A stretch of DNA of 64,000 nt from Cryptomeria japonica (GCF_030272615.1 NC_081409.1:615644755-615708754), one strand, 5' to 3'; shown: positions 34,594-46,504, counted from the first letter of the stretch. Notes: generated by a model not told the origin, from the letters alone. Numbers and translations are program-made.

Positions 34594-35163
34594 GTGGGAC
34601 ACCTTATAGCCCCTCATTGCTTATCATTTTTTGAAAATGATGACGCATCCTTGCAACATCCTCACAATGCTCCTTTACATGTTGAAGTCACCATTAATAA
34701 AACTTGTGTCAAACACGTACTCATAGATGGTGGAGCTGGCTTAAACATTTGTGCATTAAGTCTAATAAAGGCTTTGGGATATTCGGAAAATGTAGTAGAT
34801 TGAAAGAAGAAAATAACCATTAAGGCTTATGATGAAGAGGAGCGTTCTTCTAAAGGAAATGTGGTGTTACCAATCAAAATAGGACCTGTGGAAAGGAATA
34901 CATTAAGTTAGGTTTTATATTTGAATCTCTCTTATAACATTCTTCTGGGAAGGCCATGGATTCACAACATGCAAGCAGTTCCTTCTACATATCACCAATG
35001 TGTGAAGTTTTGTCATGAGAGACAAGAGGTCACTATAATTGCAGACTATAATAATCTAAAGCCAACACAAGATACAAGAGTTCCACATAACAGAGAATCA
35101 ATATATCCTACCAAAGAAATTCAAGAAAAGTTATGTGAAACCTTAGAGAAAAAGTTCAAATGA
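34594..35163 (+). pseudogene. Tat protease (retropepsin), decayed
   Basis: The retropepsin would cut the polyprotein. LHVEVTINKT precedes VLIDGGAGLNIC (catalytic Asp codon at 34,726), the plant gypsy variant of the D-S/T-G site. [20 protein letters not shown] near 34,921 is the conserved flap/C-terminal block of Tat and Athila proteases. In-frame stops fall at about 34,801 (TGA), 34,908 (TAG) and 35,161 (TGA). The frame is the same as that of RT and both RNase H domains. Confidence 0.85.
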
Positions 35164-35343
35164 AATGATGAAGGAATGGGAAAATATTCTTTGCATAATT
35201 TTCCACTTTCACCTAAATCATATGGAAAACCTACAAATATCCAACCACAGATCTAAAAAAAATCAAAAGAAATGTTTAATGGAGCATTTGTTAGAGCTGG
35301 AACACTTGCATAAGAAACTGAAGACAAGGACATTCTTGGTTGG

Positions 35344-35577
35344 TTGTACAAAGATGAAAATGAAACTATAGCAACAACTGCAGAAGTCAATATTCCCATA
35401 GAGAAATATGGCAATAGTTATAAGATCATGAAAAAAGTGGGATATGAAGGAAAAGGACCAATTGGTAAGCAACATCAAGGTATTTTAGAGCCTATTTGTC
35501 CTCACTTACAATCTAAAGAAAATAAATCAGGACTTGGATATTCAAAACCAAATCAAAAGCACCATAATTATCAATAG
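35344..35577 (+). pseudogene. G-patch domain after protease
   Basis: The frame reads SYKIMKKVGYEGKGPIGKQH, then QGILEPICPHLQ and KSGLGYSKPN. The spaced glycines (GYEGKGPIG ... GILEPI ... GLGY) match the G-patch, a glycine-rich nucleic-acid-binding module. Several plant gypsy polyproteins and the betaretroviral protease region carry one after the protease. It probably aided nucleic-acid binding during replication. The domain is largely intact but lies in a broken polyprotein. Confidence 0.78.
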
Positions 35578-36756
35578 CCAAAGTGGAGAAAGAAATCAGT
35601 CTCTAAAGAAGAACAATGGAAAGAAAAGCTAAATCAAGCAGTAGAAATAGTAGCCAATAAGCAAAAACAAGAAAAACATGAGAAACAGGAAGAAGAGCTT
35701 GCAATCAAAAGAGAAGAAGAATCTTGTAAACAAGTTCAAGGAATATGAGCAAATGCAAAATCTGAACAAGATATTCTAGAAGCAGTAAAAGCAGAGATAA
35801 CAAAAATCAGAGAACTATTTGCACCATACAATATTCCTGTATGGTATAGTGGTGTAATCCTAGACAATGGTTCAGAGATAGATTCAAATGAATATGAATG
35901 GGGTCCAGATATATCATCTAGTATATCAAGTGAAGAAAATAATGAAGAACAAGAAGCTATCACAAATGAAGACTTGTCTCTTATAAAACAAAAGAAAGAG
36001 AATGAAAAAGGCCAAGAAGTAACGCCACAAGAAGCACAAACAAATATTGATCAAACATTAGGAAATGTCAGATTTCTATCAAATGAGGAGCAAGATGTAC
36101 CAAGGTATGGAAGAACCATAGAAAAACTAAGAGTTAGTCAAGTGCGATTGACTATTAGTCCAGAAGAAGCTGAGTTTGAGAGAAGACAAAAGCTAGCAAA
36201 ATAATCCTCTATATCATGTACACAAGTATGCCAAATTCAAAAAACAAATGAATGTATTGAAATTAATCAAGAAGGAACTTGCAGTACTAAAGATGTGTGT
36301 GTTGATATAATCCATTCATTTAAGGGACAAACGTCAGATGAAGAGCCACTTGAGTGTGAACTACAAAATACTAATATTGATTTTGTTAGAACTAATTGGG
36401 GAACACTTGGGAGAGACTATCCTCAAGATCATTCTATCGATAACATTACCTACTCTATGCCAAATTATGACTATTATGTCATGAACCTTGAAGCACCTAA
36501 CAATGATGATGACTATGACTTACCCCTTCTTCATCCAAAACTAATTGATTGGGATGACCTAGAAAACCCCGAATTGGATGTCTTTTCCAATGACCATGAC
36601 TTAGCTGTGTATCTTAATGCTGTCGAGCCCATAACACCTAAGATATCTTCCATCGCAGAATCAAGTAACATTTCTTATAATTAGGAGAATGCCAAACTTT
36701 CCAGTCGCAAAATTGAAATAAAACAAGGAAAAAGACCTAGTGCTGAAAACCATTTC
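35578..36756 (+). pseudogene. Polyprotein linker between G-patch and RT
   Basis: A Glu/Lys-rich coiled-coil-like stretch (about 35,590-36,200) is followed by an acidic segment at 36,295-36,684 (YDLPLLHPKLIDWDDLENPE). It keeps the protease and RT frame apart from stops near 35,577, 35,748, 36,204 and 36,684. No catalytic domain is seen. In Ogre-type relatives an intron lies in this part of the polyprotein; I see no convincing splice pair here. Confidence 0.6.
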
Positions 36757-37896
36757 ATGGCAACACTAGATCTATCAAAAGGAAAAATAAAGGATGTATT
36801 TGATGGTGAAAACCTCTTTGAGGCACCAAAAGATGGAAAGTTTGACATCCTCATGGCATACTTTCAGGAGATATATGCTATTCTAATAGAACAAACGGAA
36901 GCAATAAACATTGGCACACCAAAGGATCCCAAGATACTTCATTCTATTGCCTCATTATCAGATATAGAGAGGAAAGAATACATAGAATTCTTCAGACAAA
37001 GACAAATAAGTTTTGCTTGGTCATATGCAGACATGCCAAGGCTTAATCTAGATCTTATCATGCATCAACTCAATGTGGATCTAAAAGCAAAACCAGTTAA
37101 ACAAAAGCGAAGGAAGATGCATCCACACATCGCTCTCCTTGTAAAAGATGAGCTAAAGAAACAATTAGATGTGGGTTTCATAAGACCTGTTGCCTATCTA
37201 GAATGGGTTTCAAGCATTGTGCCCGTGTCAAAGCCAGATAAAAGCATAAGAGTTTGTATCGATTTCAGAGATTTGAACAAGGCATGTCCCAAAGATGATT
37301 TCCCACTACCCAACATTGATATAATTGTGGACTTATCAACAAGACATGAGATGTTTTCATTAATGGATGGATTCTTAGGATACAATCAAATAAAAATCAC
37401 CCCTGAAGATCAAGAAAAGACAACATTCACCTGTGCATGGGGTACTTACTGCTGGAATGTTATGCCATTTGGGCTTAAGAATGTAGGAGCGACTTATCAA
37501 AGAGCTATGATGATAATTTTTCATGATATGATGCATACATTTATGGAAGATTATGTACATGATATACTTGCAAAATCTCATATAAGAAAAGAACATTTGA
37601 ACATCTCGAGCAAGATCTTTGATAGGCTTGAAAGATATCAGTTGAGATTAAATCCAAATAAATGTGTATTTGGAGTAACCTCTGGAAAACTTCTTGGGTA
37701 CATTATATCATCTCGTGGAATTGAAGTAGATCCTGAAAAGGTCAAAGCTATCATGAAAATAGAGTCACCTAGGAACATAAGTCAATTGCATTCTTTACAA
37801 GGAAGATTGAAATCAATTAGAAGATTTGTCTCTCAATTGGCAGATAGATGTCATCCATTCACTCATCTTTTACATAAGAACGTTCCCTTCAAATAG
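36757..37896 (+). pseudogene. Tat reverse transcriptase, catalytic Asp lost
   Basis: Reverse transcriptase would copy element RNA to DNA. Conserved blocks appear in order: KPVKQKRRKMHP; FIRPVAYLEWVSSIVPVSKP; IRVCIDFRDLNKACPKDDFP; EMFSLMDGFLGYNQIKI; CAWGTYCWNVMPFGLKNVGA; YVHDILAKS; NPNKCVFGVTSGKLLGYI. The catalytic YVDD is YVHD, with a GAT-to-CAT change at 37,558-37,560, which removes a metal-binding Asp. The frame ends with TAG at 37,894, with a second TAG two codons on; the first replaces the expected Trp. Confidence 0.93.
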
Positions 37897-37902
37897 GATT
37901 AG

Positions 37903-38370
37903 AAGTGTGAAGAGGCTTTTATGCAAATCAAAGAATATCTCATGAATCCTCTAGTACTTGTATCACCAATCAAAGGGAAACCATTGCTACTTTATATCTC
38001 AACAGCAAATGTATCATTAGGAGCTCTCCTAGCACAACATGATGAAGAAGGAAAAGAAAGAGCAGTGTATTACATCAGTAGAACACTTGTTAGCTATGAA
38101 TTGAATTATACATTAATAGAGAAGACATGCCTAGTAGTTGTATTTGCAACTCAGAAGTTGTGACATTATATGATGACTCATTCTGTGAAACTGATAGCAA
38201 AGATAAAACCACTAAAGTATTTGTTGAAGAAGTCAACTTTGACAGGCAGACTAGCAAAGTGGGTTATGGTACTAAGTGAGTTTGATATAGAATATGTTGA
38301 TCGCAAAGCTATCAAAGGACATGTCATTGCTGATCAATTAGCTGAAGCACCTTTACAAGATGACATACCA
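37903..38370 (+). pseudogene. First RNase H domain (RT-linked), degenerate
   Basis: Reads KCEEAFMQIKEYLMNPLVLV, then GKPLLLYISTANVSLGALLA, AVYYISRTL, ELNYTLIEKTCLVVVFATQK and, after a TGA at 38,161 replacing the Arg codon of the usual LRHY, HYMMTHSVKLI. This is the RNase H that follows RT in gypsy elements. The first catalytic Asp position reads YISTA, so the active site looks degenerate, as known where a second RNase H has been gained. Confidence 0.85.
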
Positions 38371-38379
38371 TTGCACATT

Positions 38380-38811
38380 GAATTTTCTAATGCAAACATT
38401 CCAACAATAAGTACAAAATTTTGGGAGTTGTACTTTGATGGTTCTTATACACAATATGGATCAGGTGCAGGAATTTTGTTCATCACACCTCAAGGACACA
38501 CAATTCCAAAATCATATAGACCATGGTTTCCATGCACAAACAACACTACAAAATATGAAGCATTGACTATTGAGCTCAAAATGGCTATTGAATGGAATAT
38601 CAAGGAATTACATGTCTACGGTGATTCACAACTTATCATCAACCAAATAAATGATGATTATCAAACTAAGGATGACAAGATCATGCCCTACAAACATTTG
38701 GTAGAAGATTTTAAAGAACACTCTCAGGAAGTATCATTCACTCAGATCCCAAGAAATGAGAATAAAGCATCAGATGTAATGGCTACAATAGAATCTCTCT
38801 TGCAGAATTAG
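38380..38811 (+). pseudogene. Second, archaeal-type RNase H (aRNH)
   Basis: Reads ELYFDGSYTQYGSGAGILF, NNTTKYEALTIELKMAI, VYGDSQLIINQI and IPRNENKASDVMA. The four acidic positions are present: D in FDGS, E in YEAL, D in GDS and D in KASD. A second RNase H between the RT-RNase H and integrase is diagnostic of the Tat clade. It is in frame with the RT and ends with TAG at 38,809. It is among the best preserved domains of the element. Confidence 0.9.
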
Positions 38812-38989
38812 GAGAATCAACAATGTTAAGAATTCTTGGTGGAATATATCTTAACCCCTACCATTCAATCCCAACATACCTACATGATTTGCCATATATC
38901 GAGAACCAGTCAATCCTTATACGACCAAACCTATCAGTACTTAAAAGAGAATATCCTTCCTCCTGACCTATCCTGCAATCAGAGAAGAA

Positions 38990-40172
38990 ATTTATCTGAC
39001 AGTCATCCCACTACATTATTATTGCTGATAACTTATATAGGCAAGGTCTAGATAACACTTTATTGAGATGTCTCGAACAAGAAGAATCTGAGAAAGTTCT
39101 TAACGAAGTTCACACAGGTATTTGTGGCACACACTCAAGTGGATTAACACTGGCTAAGAAACTTCTTCGTATGGGTTACTATTGGCCTATTATGGAGAGA
39201 TATTCATTTACATATGCCAAGAAATGCAAACAATGCTAGATCCATGGGAATCTCATTCATGCACCAACACAAGAATTGTATCCTATGGCAGGATCATGGC
39301 CATTTTCTCAATGGGGTCTTGATTTGGTAGGTAAGATAAATCCTTCATCCTCTAGTGGACATAAGTTCATTCTAACTACTACTGAATATTTCACTAAATG
39401 GATCAAAGCAGTACCTTTGACAAAAGTGATAGGAAAACAAATATCATCATTCATCTTGAATTATATAATCTGTCGCTATGGAGTTCCTATGACCATTATC
39501 ACTAATAATGGACGACCATTTAAGAATCAAGATTTGAAGGAACTATGTGACCAATTCCATATCCAACATAGATTTTCTACTCCATATTATCCACAAGGAA
39601 ATGGTCAAGCTGAGGCATCAAACAAGACTATCTTGAAAATCTTGAAGAAAGCAGTCAATGAAGTTGGAAAAGATTGGCACATTCAGCTAAATCCTTCTCT
39701 TTGGGCATACCAAACCAGCATCCACACACCAATGGGGGCAAATCCATATTTTTTAGTCTATGGATCAGAAGCCATATTACCAATAGAAGTGGAGATACCT
39801 TCTCTACTAGTTTCCTTGAAAGGTCTTATACCAGAAGAAGAACAACGAGTCTCTAGGCTTAAAGAGCTTGAGCTGATCCAGGAACATCGCCAAAATGCAA
39901 CATATCATTTGAAGGTGTATCAATAGAGAATGGAAAGAAGTTATAATCATAGAGTCAAGCCACACATTTTTCAAATTAGAGATATATTTCTAAGGGAGAA
40001 TCTAAGAAATCACCAAGACCGAGAAAAGAAGGGTAAATTTGAACCAAATTGGCTAGGTCCTTTTGTCATAGTAGTAGCATATGGCTCAGGAGCATACAAG
40101 TTATCTACCCCTGAAGGTGATTGGTTTGATGAACCTATCAATTCTATCCATCTCGAGAAATTCTATGCTTGA
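38990..40172 (+). pseudogene. Tat integrase, catalytic Asp lost
   Basis: Integrase inserts the cDNA. The N-terminal HHCC zinc finger is visible (EVHTGICGTHSSG ... AKKCKQC), then a TAG at 39,238 where relatives have Gln. The core shows WGLDLVGKI (first Asp), IITNNGRPF and YYPQGNGQAEASNKTI (Glu). The second catalytic Asp is Asn (AAT at 39,504-39,506; TDNG became TNNG). After a TAG at 39,924 the C-terminal GPY/F module reads FEPNWLGPFVIVVAYGSGAY and ends HLEKFYA at 40,172. A frame change relative to the RNase H lies between 38,811 and about 39,010. Confidence 0.92.
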
Positions 40173-42280
40173 GATATAAAAGTCCTGGAAAATAACAATA
40201 AAAAGCATATAAACTCCTGAAGAAATAAGTAAAAATCAGAAAAGCAGGAAATCCCTAAAAAGCATAAAACAACAGAAAAGAAGGAAAAAAAATTAAAATA
40301 TGGAAAAATTGCAATAAATTTAGATAGTGAAAACTTGGTAAACATGCGCTATCTAAAAAGCGAGTTCTTCCATCTATGAGATTGCTTTGCACACCTATTC
40401 ACTCCATCCTATCGCATCTATCGCTTCCATCTATCCTAGCTCATCCATTTCATCTTTCACATCGATTGCTTTGAACCATTTAGCAAAAAATATACAACTT
40501 ACCAACAATTATCAATCTTTGATATACTTATCATAGTCACTATCTTAGATTTTATCAGAATCAATCAATCTGCATTTGTATCCCGCCATGGCTTGGATCT
40601 TGATCAATTTGCACATCCATAATAAAGTTTTGTTTTCGCTGGGGGCAAAATCCTAATTCCTTTTGCAAAAGTGATCCTTTGAATCTTTGAAAATCCAAAA
40701 CACTTGGAAAACTTAGAAAAACCAAAAACACCCAGGATTTTGAAAACATATAACGAGCAACAAAGCAATGAAGATCAAGGCATTTTATGACAACTGAATC
40801 ATGAAACTCAGAAAACAAAGAATCAACCAACAAGTAATAAAGGATTATCAATGATCATTCATCAAGATGATTATATCAGTTAATGACCATGAGAACATGT
40901 GAATGACATACAAGATTCAATGTTTATATCTTGATTTTATTGCTAATCATGTACTCTATGCGACTCAAGGATGTCCATGACTAGAGAAGCTATGATGGGG
41001 CATGATTATTTTCTTTGATTGCTTTCTGTGGTTTATCTCTTATTAAGGTATGTACTTGTCTAAGGATATGATCGACAAAAGATCAAGGAGGACATTCCGA
41101 GTCATGCATGAAAAGGGATAATCCTTGTCTGTTCTGCAAGAAATACTAATGCCAACTTGATTCATTATATAAAGTTGCTTGTATTAACTTGCTATATCAA
41201 AATCTATGTAAGAAATACCCAGGTCAGCTTGAATCTTTATGTCAAGTTGCTTGTATTTTCTTACAACATTTTAAAAGCTCAATGATGAAATCAAGCACCG
41301 TTACAAGACAACATATGAAGAATGGCAGTATCATTTTTAGTTAGATTAGCTCATTATTCATCTACATTATAAGAATTCATTTCCAGTTGCATTATAAGCA
41401 TTTCATTTCATTCTTAAATCAACGGTCATAAATAAATATTGAGTATATACTTGGATAAACAAAAACAATTTGCATTTGATCATTGTAGGTGCATTCATTT
41501 TTTAGAATCATTTTAATCATAATCTATTTCATTTAGTTACATTCAATCATTGAATTAGTTTGCATTCCATTAAGTGCATTTCATAAATCATGTAGTGTAT
41601 CATCATTATTATTTGCATTATCATTGAAGATTCATTAAGATCATTTAGTTGCTTTTTTTTTGCACTTAGGTTCATAATCATCAGAAGCATTACATATAAA
41701 AATAAAAAACATATCATGTAGATCATTTGCATTTACATCATTCTTTGCATTAAAAAATAAAAAATAAAAAAATAAAAAATAAAATCCATCATTCATTTTC
41801 ATTCCCATATAGATCATTGCATTTGCATCATTTAAGTTAATAATCATTTTCATTTGCATCCATGATCATCAAAAAAAGAAGAAGAAGAAGATCAAAAGCA
41901 TTCATCATTGCATCATATAGAACATCATCATCATGAAAAATAAAAGAAAAGATCATCATCATATAGAGTACATACATAATAAAAGATCATCATATAGAGT
42001 CCATGCCTGCATATAGATCATCATGAAATAATAAAAAGTCGAAGTATACAATGATATGAGATTAAAAATACAAGTGCCTCATCAATATAAATCAAGTCAC
42101 GGTTGCCCTGTACCAAAACCACTTGACTCTGTCCGTCTTTGTGGCTGTGGGCGAGAAGATCCTCCAGATGCCTGTCTCACACGATCACCATGAGGAGGTC
42201 TCATGACTCCACTGCTACTAGTATCCATCCTCACAGTGCTATGATAGCTACCAACCCTCTGTCTTTCTGCGACTAAATCC
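40173..42280 (+). other. Tat element 3' non-coding region, first part
   Basis: AT-rich, no ORF of note. TCATTT/CATCAT low-complexity runs and ATAGATCATT-type repeats fill 41,330-42,060. Short direct repeats (CAAGTTGCTTGTATT) lie at about 41,170 and 41,250. Confidence 0.6.
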
Positions 42281-42289
42281 TCATATAAT

Positions 42290-44230
42290 CGTCACTAGTG
42301 TGATGTCTCCTTCCTGTCCCAAATTAGTGCTCCAACAATATCAGCTGAGAGAGTGCTCGATCTAACCTGCTGAATATGATCAAGGAGACTCTGAGTATCC
42401 TGCTATCTCCTAACAACCCTGTCCCTCTTTGACACGAGTGTCTATATCTGTGCTCTAAGCTGATCTATCTGTGCTTTGAGACTATCCAAGGTCTCCTGCT
42501 TTGGCACATCCTGCTCTGGCACATCTTACTGAGGAACATGACCCTCAATCCCCTCATCTCCACCTCCCTGTCCACCTGCTAGAATCTCAGCCCGCGCTCT
42601 CAGAACCTGTCATCTAAAAAGTGGAACATGATCCTCTGGATCGTCATCCTCTCCACCATGAGCTGCAATAACCCTAGGGTCTGGCTGAATCTGACCAAAA
42701 TCAATGCCTCTCCCGCAACCCCCATCTAGTCCCGTAATCCTGCCTCCTCCTGTAGAGGGTAACCCTCTCACTGATCTCATCCCTGCCCTACCAGTATCCC
42801 TCCCAATCCATCATGCCTCTCTCCCACCCATATAAAGTGGTCTCCCAATCCTGCCAACCGATCCGAAAGGTCCTCCATGGACTCTCAATCGACCTCCTCT
42901 CCCTCCGGGTCTCCTACCACCTCCGCCTCCATCTCCTCCCTCATCTCCATCACCTTCGAACTTCTAAGAAAATCTAAGCTCTTGTCTCCATCTCCGTCTC
43001 CTAATGATAGGATCATTTGAATCATCATCCTCATCTCTTGAGCTGGGAGGAGGGGCTGCTGGATTGGTAATTCGAGGAAACGGGTGTGCAAGCATGTACT
43101 GAGCATAATATGTAGTAACCCTAAGATCTAGAATATGTAATCTCAAATCATAAGCCACTCTAGGAGTAGCCAAAAACTCTGTGCGTGCTATCTCAAAAGA
43201 TAAAGAAGGTCCCCAATATCGCCTATCCCTTTATCGCCGTGAATATATCGTGACACTAGTAGGCATGGGCTGAATGATACCAAACTGTCTCAGAATGCGA
43301 CTAATCAACTGCCACTAAAAAATGTATGGAGTCCGACCAATGGGATATCTACTCTCCATAATGAATGGTAATGTATGTGCATCATCCATCCATGGATCAC
43401 AATCGATATACGGTTTCCAAATAACACTATCCAATGAATCCAGAACCCAACACCAATACTCCATCTTACCCAGCTTATGCTGAGTAAGGATACTTGCATA
43501 CAAATAAACATATGGCTATCTCTCACCATGAACTATGATGAATAGGCCGCGTAATAACAATGTGCTCCCAACACTAGATCTGTAAAAGTGTATCTTGTCG
43601 ATAAACTAGCACTCTCATCGAAAACAACCTGATGAAGATCATGATACAAATGAGAAAGCATGCAAATACCCCACACATATCGGTCTCGATGCAACATTAT
43701 GCTCTAAAGAATCTTACCCCAACCAACAACAAAACCTCAAGATCTCCCGTCTGAACAGATGAATCCCCCAATCAAACCTACAAGAATCACAGGGAGAATC
43801 TCGTAATACATGATCATATCCTCCCATCAGACCTCTCCTCTAGAAATTCTCTCATCGCCGAATACGGCTCTACAAGCCTTTGTCCCTCCACGATCCTGAA
43901 AATTTTACTGGACTAACTCACCAGTCACAGGGATGTGGAGAATCCTGTAGACATCCTCAAGCGTCACACTAATCTCACCAGTGGGTAGGTGGAATTGTTA
44001 TGCTCGCTATGCTATCTCTTTGCTAAAGCAGTCAATAATCCCCTATTATGGGTAATATCAGGCTTGTATAAAAAATGGAGTAATCCGCATGCATCTATAT
44101 GTCTAATCTCAGCCCGTGTAAGCTCTGGCACTAAGTGGCGCATAGCTGGGAATTTCTCCCGACACTGGAGAACATCGGGTTTCTCCTGTTTAACAAGAGA
44201 ATTTGATCTCTATCAATCATCAATCATTTA
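42290..44230 (-). pseudogene. Antisense plant mobile domain (PMD) ORF, decayed
   Basis: Read on the minus strand from about 44,230 down, the conceptual product has FHLPTGEISVTLEDVYRILH (about 43,940-44,000), the PMD signature block. Then come VFGDERISRG and MYASILTQHKLGKMEYWCWV (43,445-43,503) with MESRYPIGRTPYIF in another frame. Further down are YDLRLHILDLRVTTYY and a Gly/Arg-rich C-terminus (about 42,600-42,960). Several stops and at least one frameshift break it. PMD is a plant domain found in host genes and transposons; extra antisense ORFs 3' of integrase are known in Tat elements. Its role in the element is unknown. Confidence 0.75.
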
Positions 44231-44600
44231 TCTATCAAATAAAAAAGATCGCTAATCTATCACATCAACAATTGGTACATCTTTTCAAAATGAAGCCAAT
44301 TAGGCTATCAAATCAATCTAAAACCTATCAAATCATGGTTTTCTATCACTCAAATGAGTTCAATCAAACTCTGCAATGCTCTTCATCAGAAACTGAATTG
44401 GTTTCTTAGAGATAATCTATCCAATCAAATCAAATCAAATCAATCAATCATTTATCCTATCAATCAACATTATCAACTCTTTATCAATCAAGACATCAAT
44501 CAAGTACCTATAAATCACAATTGCACATCAAAATGCCTAAATCTAATCATCATCTCAATGAATTTTAACATGAACAACATCAAACAAATTCATCTGAAAC

Positions 44601-44896
44601 ATAAGTGCTAATCTTTTTAACAAAAACGCTATTTTATTGAACATAGGCGCTAAATCAAACATATGCGTGAACCTTTTTCACACAAACGCTCAACCTTGCA
44701 ACAAAAGCGTGAAACAATCATAAGAGCTACCCTATTCATTATATGCGCAAACACTTAAATCAAAAGTGCTAACACAACAGATGCGCTAAAATACATTACA
44801 AAGGCGCTACCATAATGAACATATGCGCTAAAACTGTCGAAAGCGCTAACATTAAATGCAAATGCGCTAACAAACGAAACAAAAGTGTTAAAACAT
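44601..44896 (-). repeat. 3' array of GCGC motifs in inverted orientation
   Basis: About 14 copies, roughly every 20-25 bp, of AAAAGCGCTAAC-type motifs (TATGCGCTAAAA, AAAGGCGCTACC, GAAAGCGCTAAC). Read on the minus strand they are GTTAGCGCTTTC-like, the same motif as at 30,521-30,782. The array lies about 500 bp before the polypurine tract. Confidence 0.85.
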
Positions 44897-45392
44897 AAAG
44901 CCAAAAATAAAAAAAATTCAAAATAGCCTCACACACGTCGAAAAACATGGAAAATCGTACAAGTTACAAAAAAAGGCTTGGGATACGGTACATACCGGAT
45001 AACCATAGTTAGGTGGTTGCTGATATCGTCGAACGCGCTCAAATCGATGGTTCTCGAATGAGATCACCATTTCGCCACCTCACCAAAGACAATTCTCTTC
45101 AACAACTAACAAGGATGCAAATGAAATTAAAATTACCTTTGGTTAATTTTATATTTATCATTTGGAAGGATAATTAATGCTATTAAAATGGGGCAATTTA
45201 ATTTATTTTTTCACAAATGAATTTAATTGATGGACTTTTTCAATTATCATGAGATCAATCGCTTATCCAAAATTTTCAACAATTTCACGATCAATCTCTC
45301 GAGGGGCCACACAATCAGGATTTTTATCTCCATCAGGCGCATTATCGAGACTTGATTTAATCTTTGAAACAATGTTGTCTTGACATCATTTC

Positions 45393-45406
45393 AAAGAGGG
45401 GCAAAA
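45393..45406 (+). promoter_or_regulatory. Polypurine tract of the Tat element
   Basis: AAAGAGGGGCAAAA ends directly at the TGTATACAC start of the 3' LTR. Confidence 0.85.
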
Positions 45407-46499
45407 TGTATACACATAAAAATGGCTATGAGCAGTTAAATAAATATTTTATATTTATTTAATATTTATTCTTCTATTAAATAGTTAATTTGAAAAGATT
45501 AATTTATTTAATTCATTTCATGTCTTTCTATTAATTAATTTAATTGAAACATTTTATTAATTAATTAATTTATCTTATTCTTCTAATCAATCATTAAATA
45601 TCTAATATTTAATGGTTATTCTTCTATCCTATAGTCTCAAATATTAAATAATTGCTAAATTATTTAATCTCTTTTCCATCTCATCCTTCCATTTCCACTT
45701 CATCTTTCCTTTGCCAACTCATCAATCATGTGTCTAAAGATATTACTATTTCATAAATATTAATTCATCACTTATCTCCCAACTTCCAAATTTAATGAAA
45801 TATTGGGTACGTACACATATTTCTTGACCTTCTTCTATATTCTCTCCAACATCCCTACATCTTAGGATGGACTTGAGTCCACTTGTCCTCTCATGCCTAA
45901 ATCTTCTCCAACCATCCATAGATTTCCTCAGTCAGCAACCCAGTCAAGGTGAGATGAGTGACACTTGTCTTCTCCTCCCCCCTTTCTCTCAACCTTCACC
46001 TTTTCTCACAACCATCCAAATTTGCAGATTTGATAATGAACGTTGATCTAGGCCACATCATCTTATCCTCTCAAAGTCTATAAATGTGGGAGTTTGAGTT
46101 GAGAAAGAGTTAGTCTTCAAGTGAGTTTTCAAGTTAACAATTTGTGAAAACTTATGCATCAGTGAGTTTTTATCTTGAAGCAATTAACAATTTAGCATTT
46201 TCTCATTTAGCATAATCATTTAACATTGCATATCATAGTATCAGTTATCAGTCCATTCTTCATATGCCATCTTGGAAGCTATTAGTGCTTGTCTGAGAGC
46301 ACACCATCTACAACCAAGAATAGTGGAGTTAGGACACAGTGAGACTTAAATCATGAAGGTAAAAATAATGTTTTTATTTTAATATTCATTTCATATAGTT
46401 TCATTGGTTGAGTTTGGATTTCTTGTAGCGTTTCCTTTGTATTTTGTGAAACTAACATGTTGCAGGTAGTATTTTGATGATGAAATTCAAGTCAACACA
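45407..46499 (+). repeat. 3' LTR of the Tat element
   Basis: Starts TGTATACACATAAAAATGGC and ends GTCAACACA, then the TTGAC duplication. Its TG and CA termini are intact, unlike the 5' LTR. A TATAAATG box lies near 46,080. Confidence 0.92.
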
Positions 46500-46504
46500 T
46501 TGAC

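Larger units (their letters stand above)
29293..46499 (+). mobile_element. Ty3/gypsy Tat-type retrotransposon, full structure, inactive
   Basis: This is a 17.2-kb element with LTRs of 1,092 and 1,093 bp and the 5-bp duplication TTGAC (29,288-29,292 and 46,500-46,504). The order is LTR, PBS, 2.2-kb leader, gag, protease, G-patch, RT, RNase H, second RNase H, integrase, 5.2-kb 3' region with an antisense ORF, polypurine tract, LTR. The second RNase H between the first one and integrase marks the Tat lineage (Tat/Ogre relatives). Every coding part has stops or lost catalytic residues, so it is dead. The LTRs differ at about 50 positions plus two indels of 11-12 bp (about 5% by eye). Confidence 0.93.

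Noticed and set aside
43989-44611. Plus-strand open frames of 68-88 codons
   Set aside because: They are shadows of the antisense PMD ORF and of AT-rich 3' region sequence.
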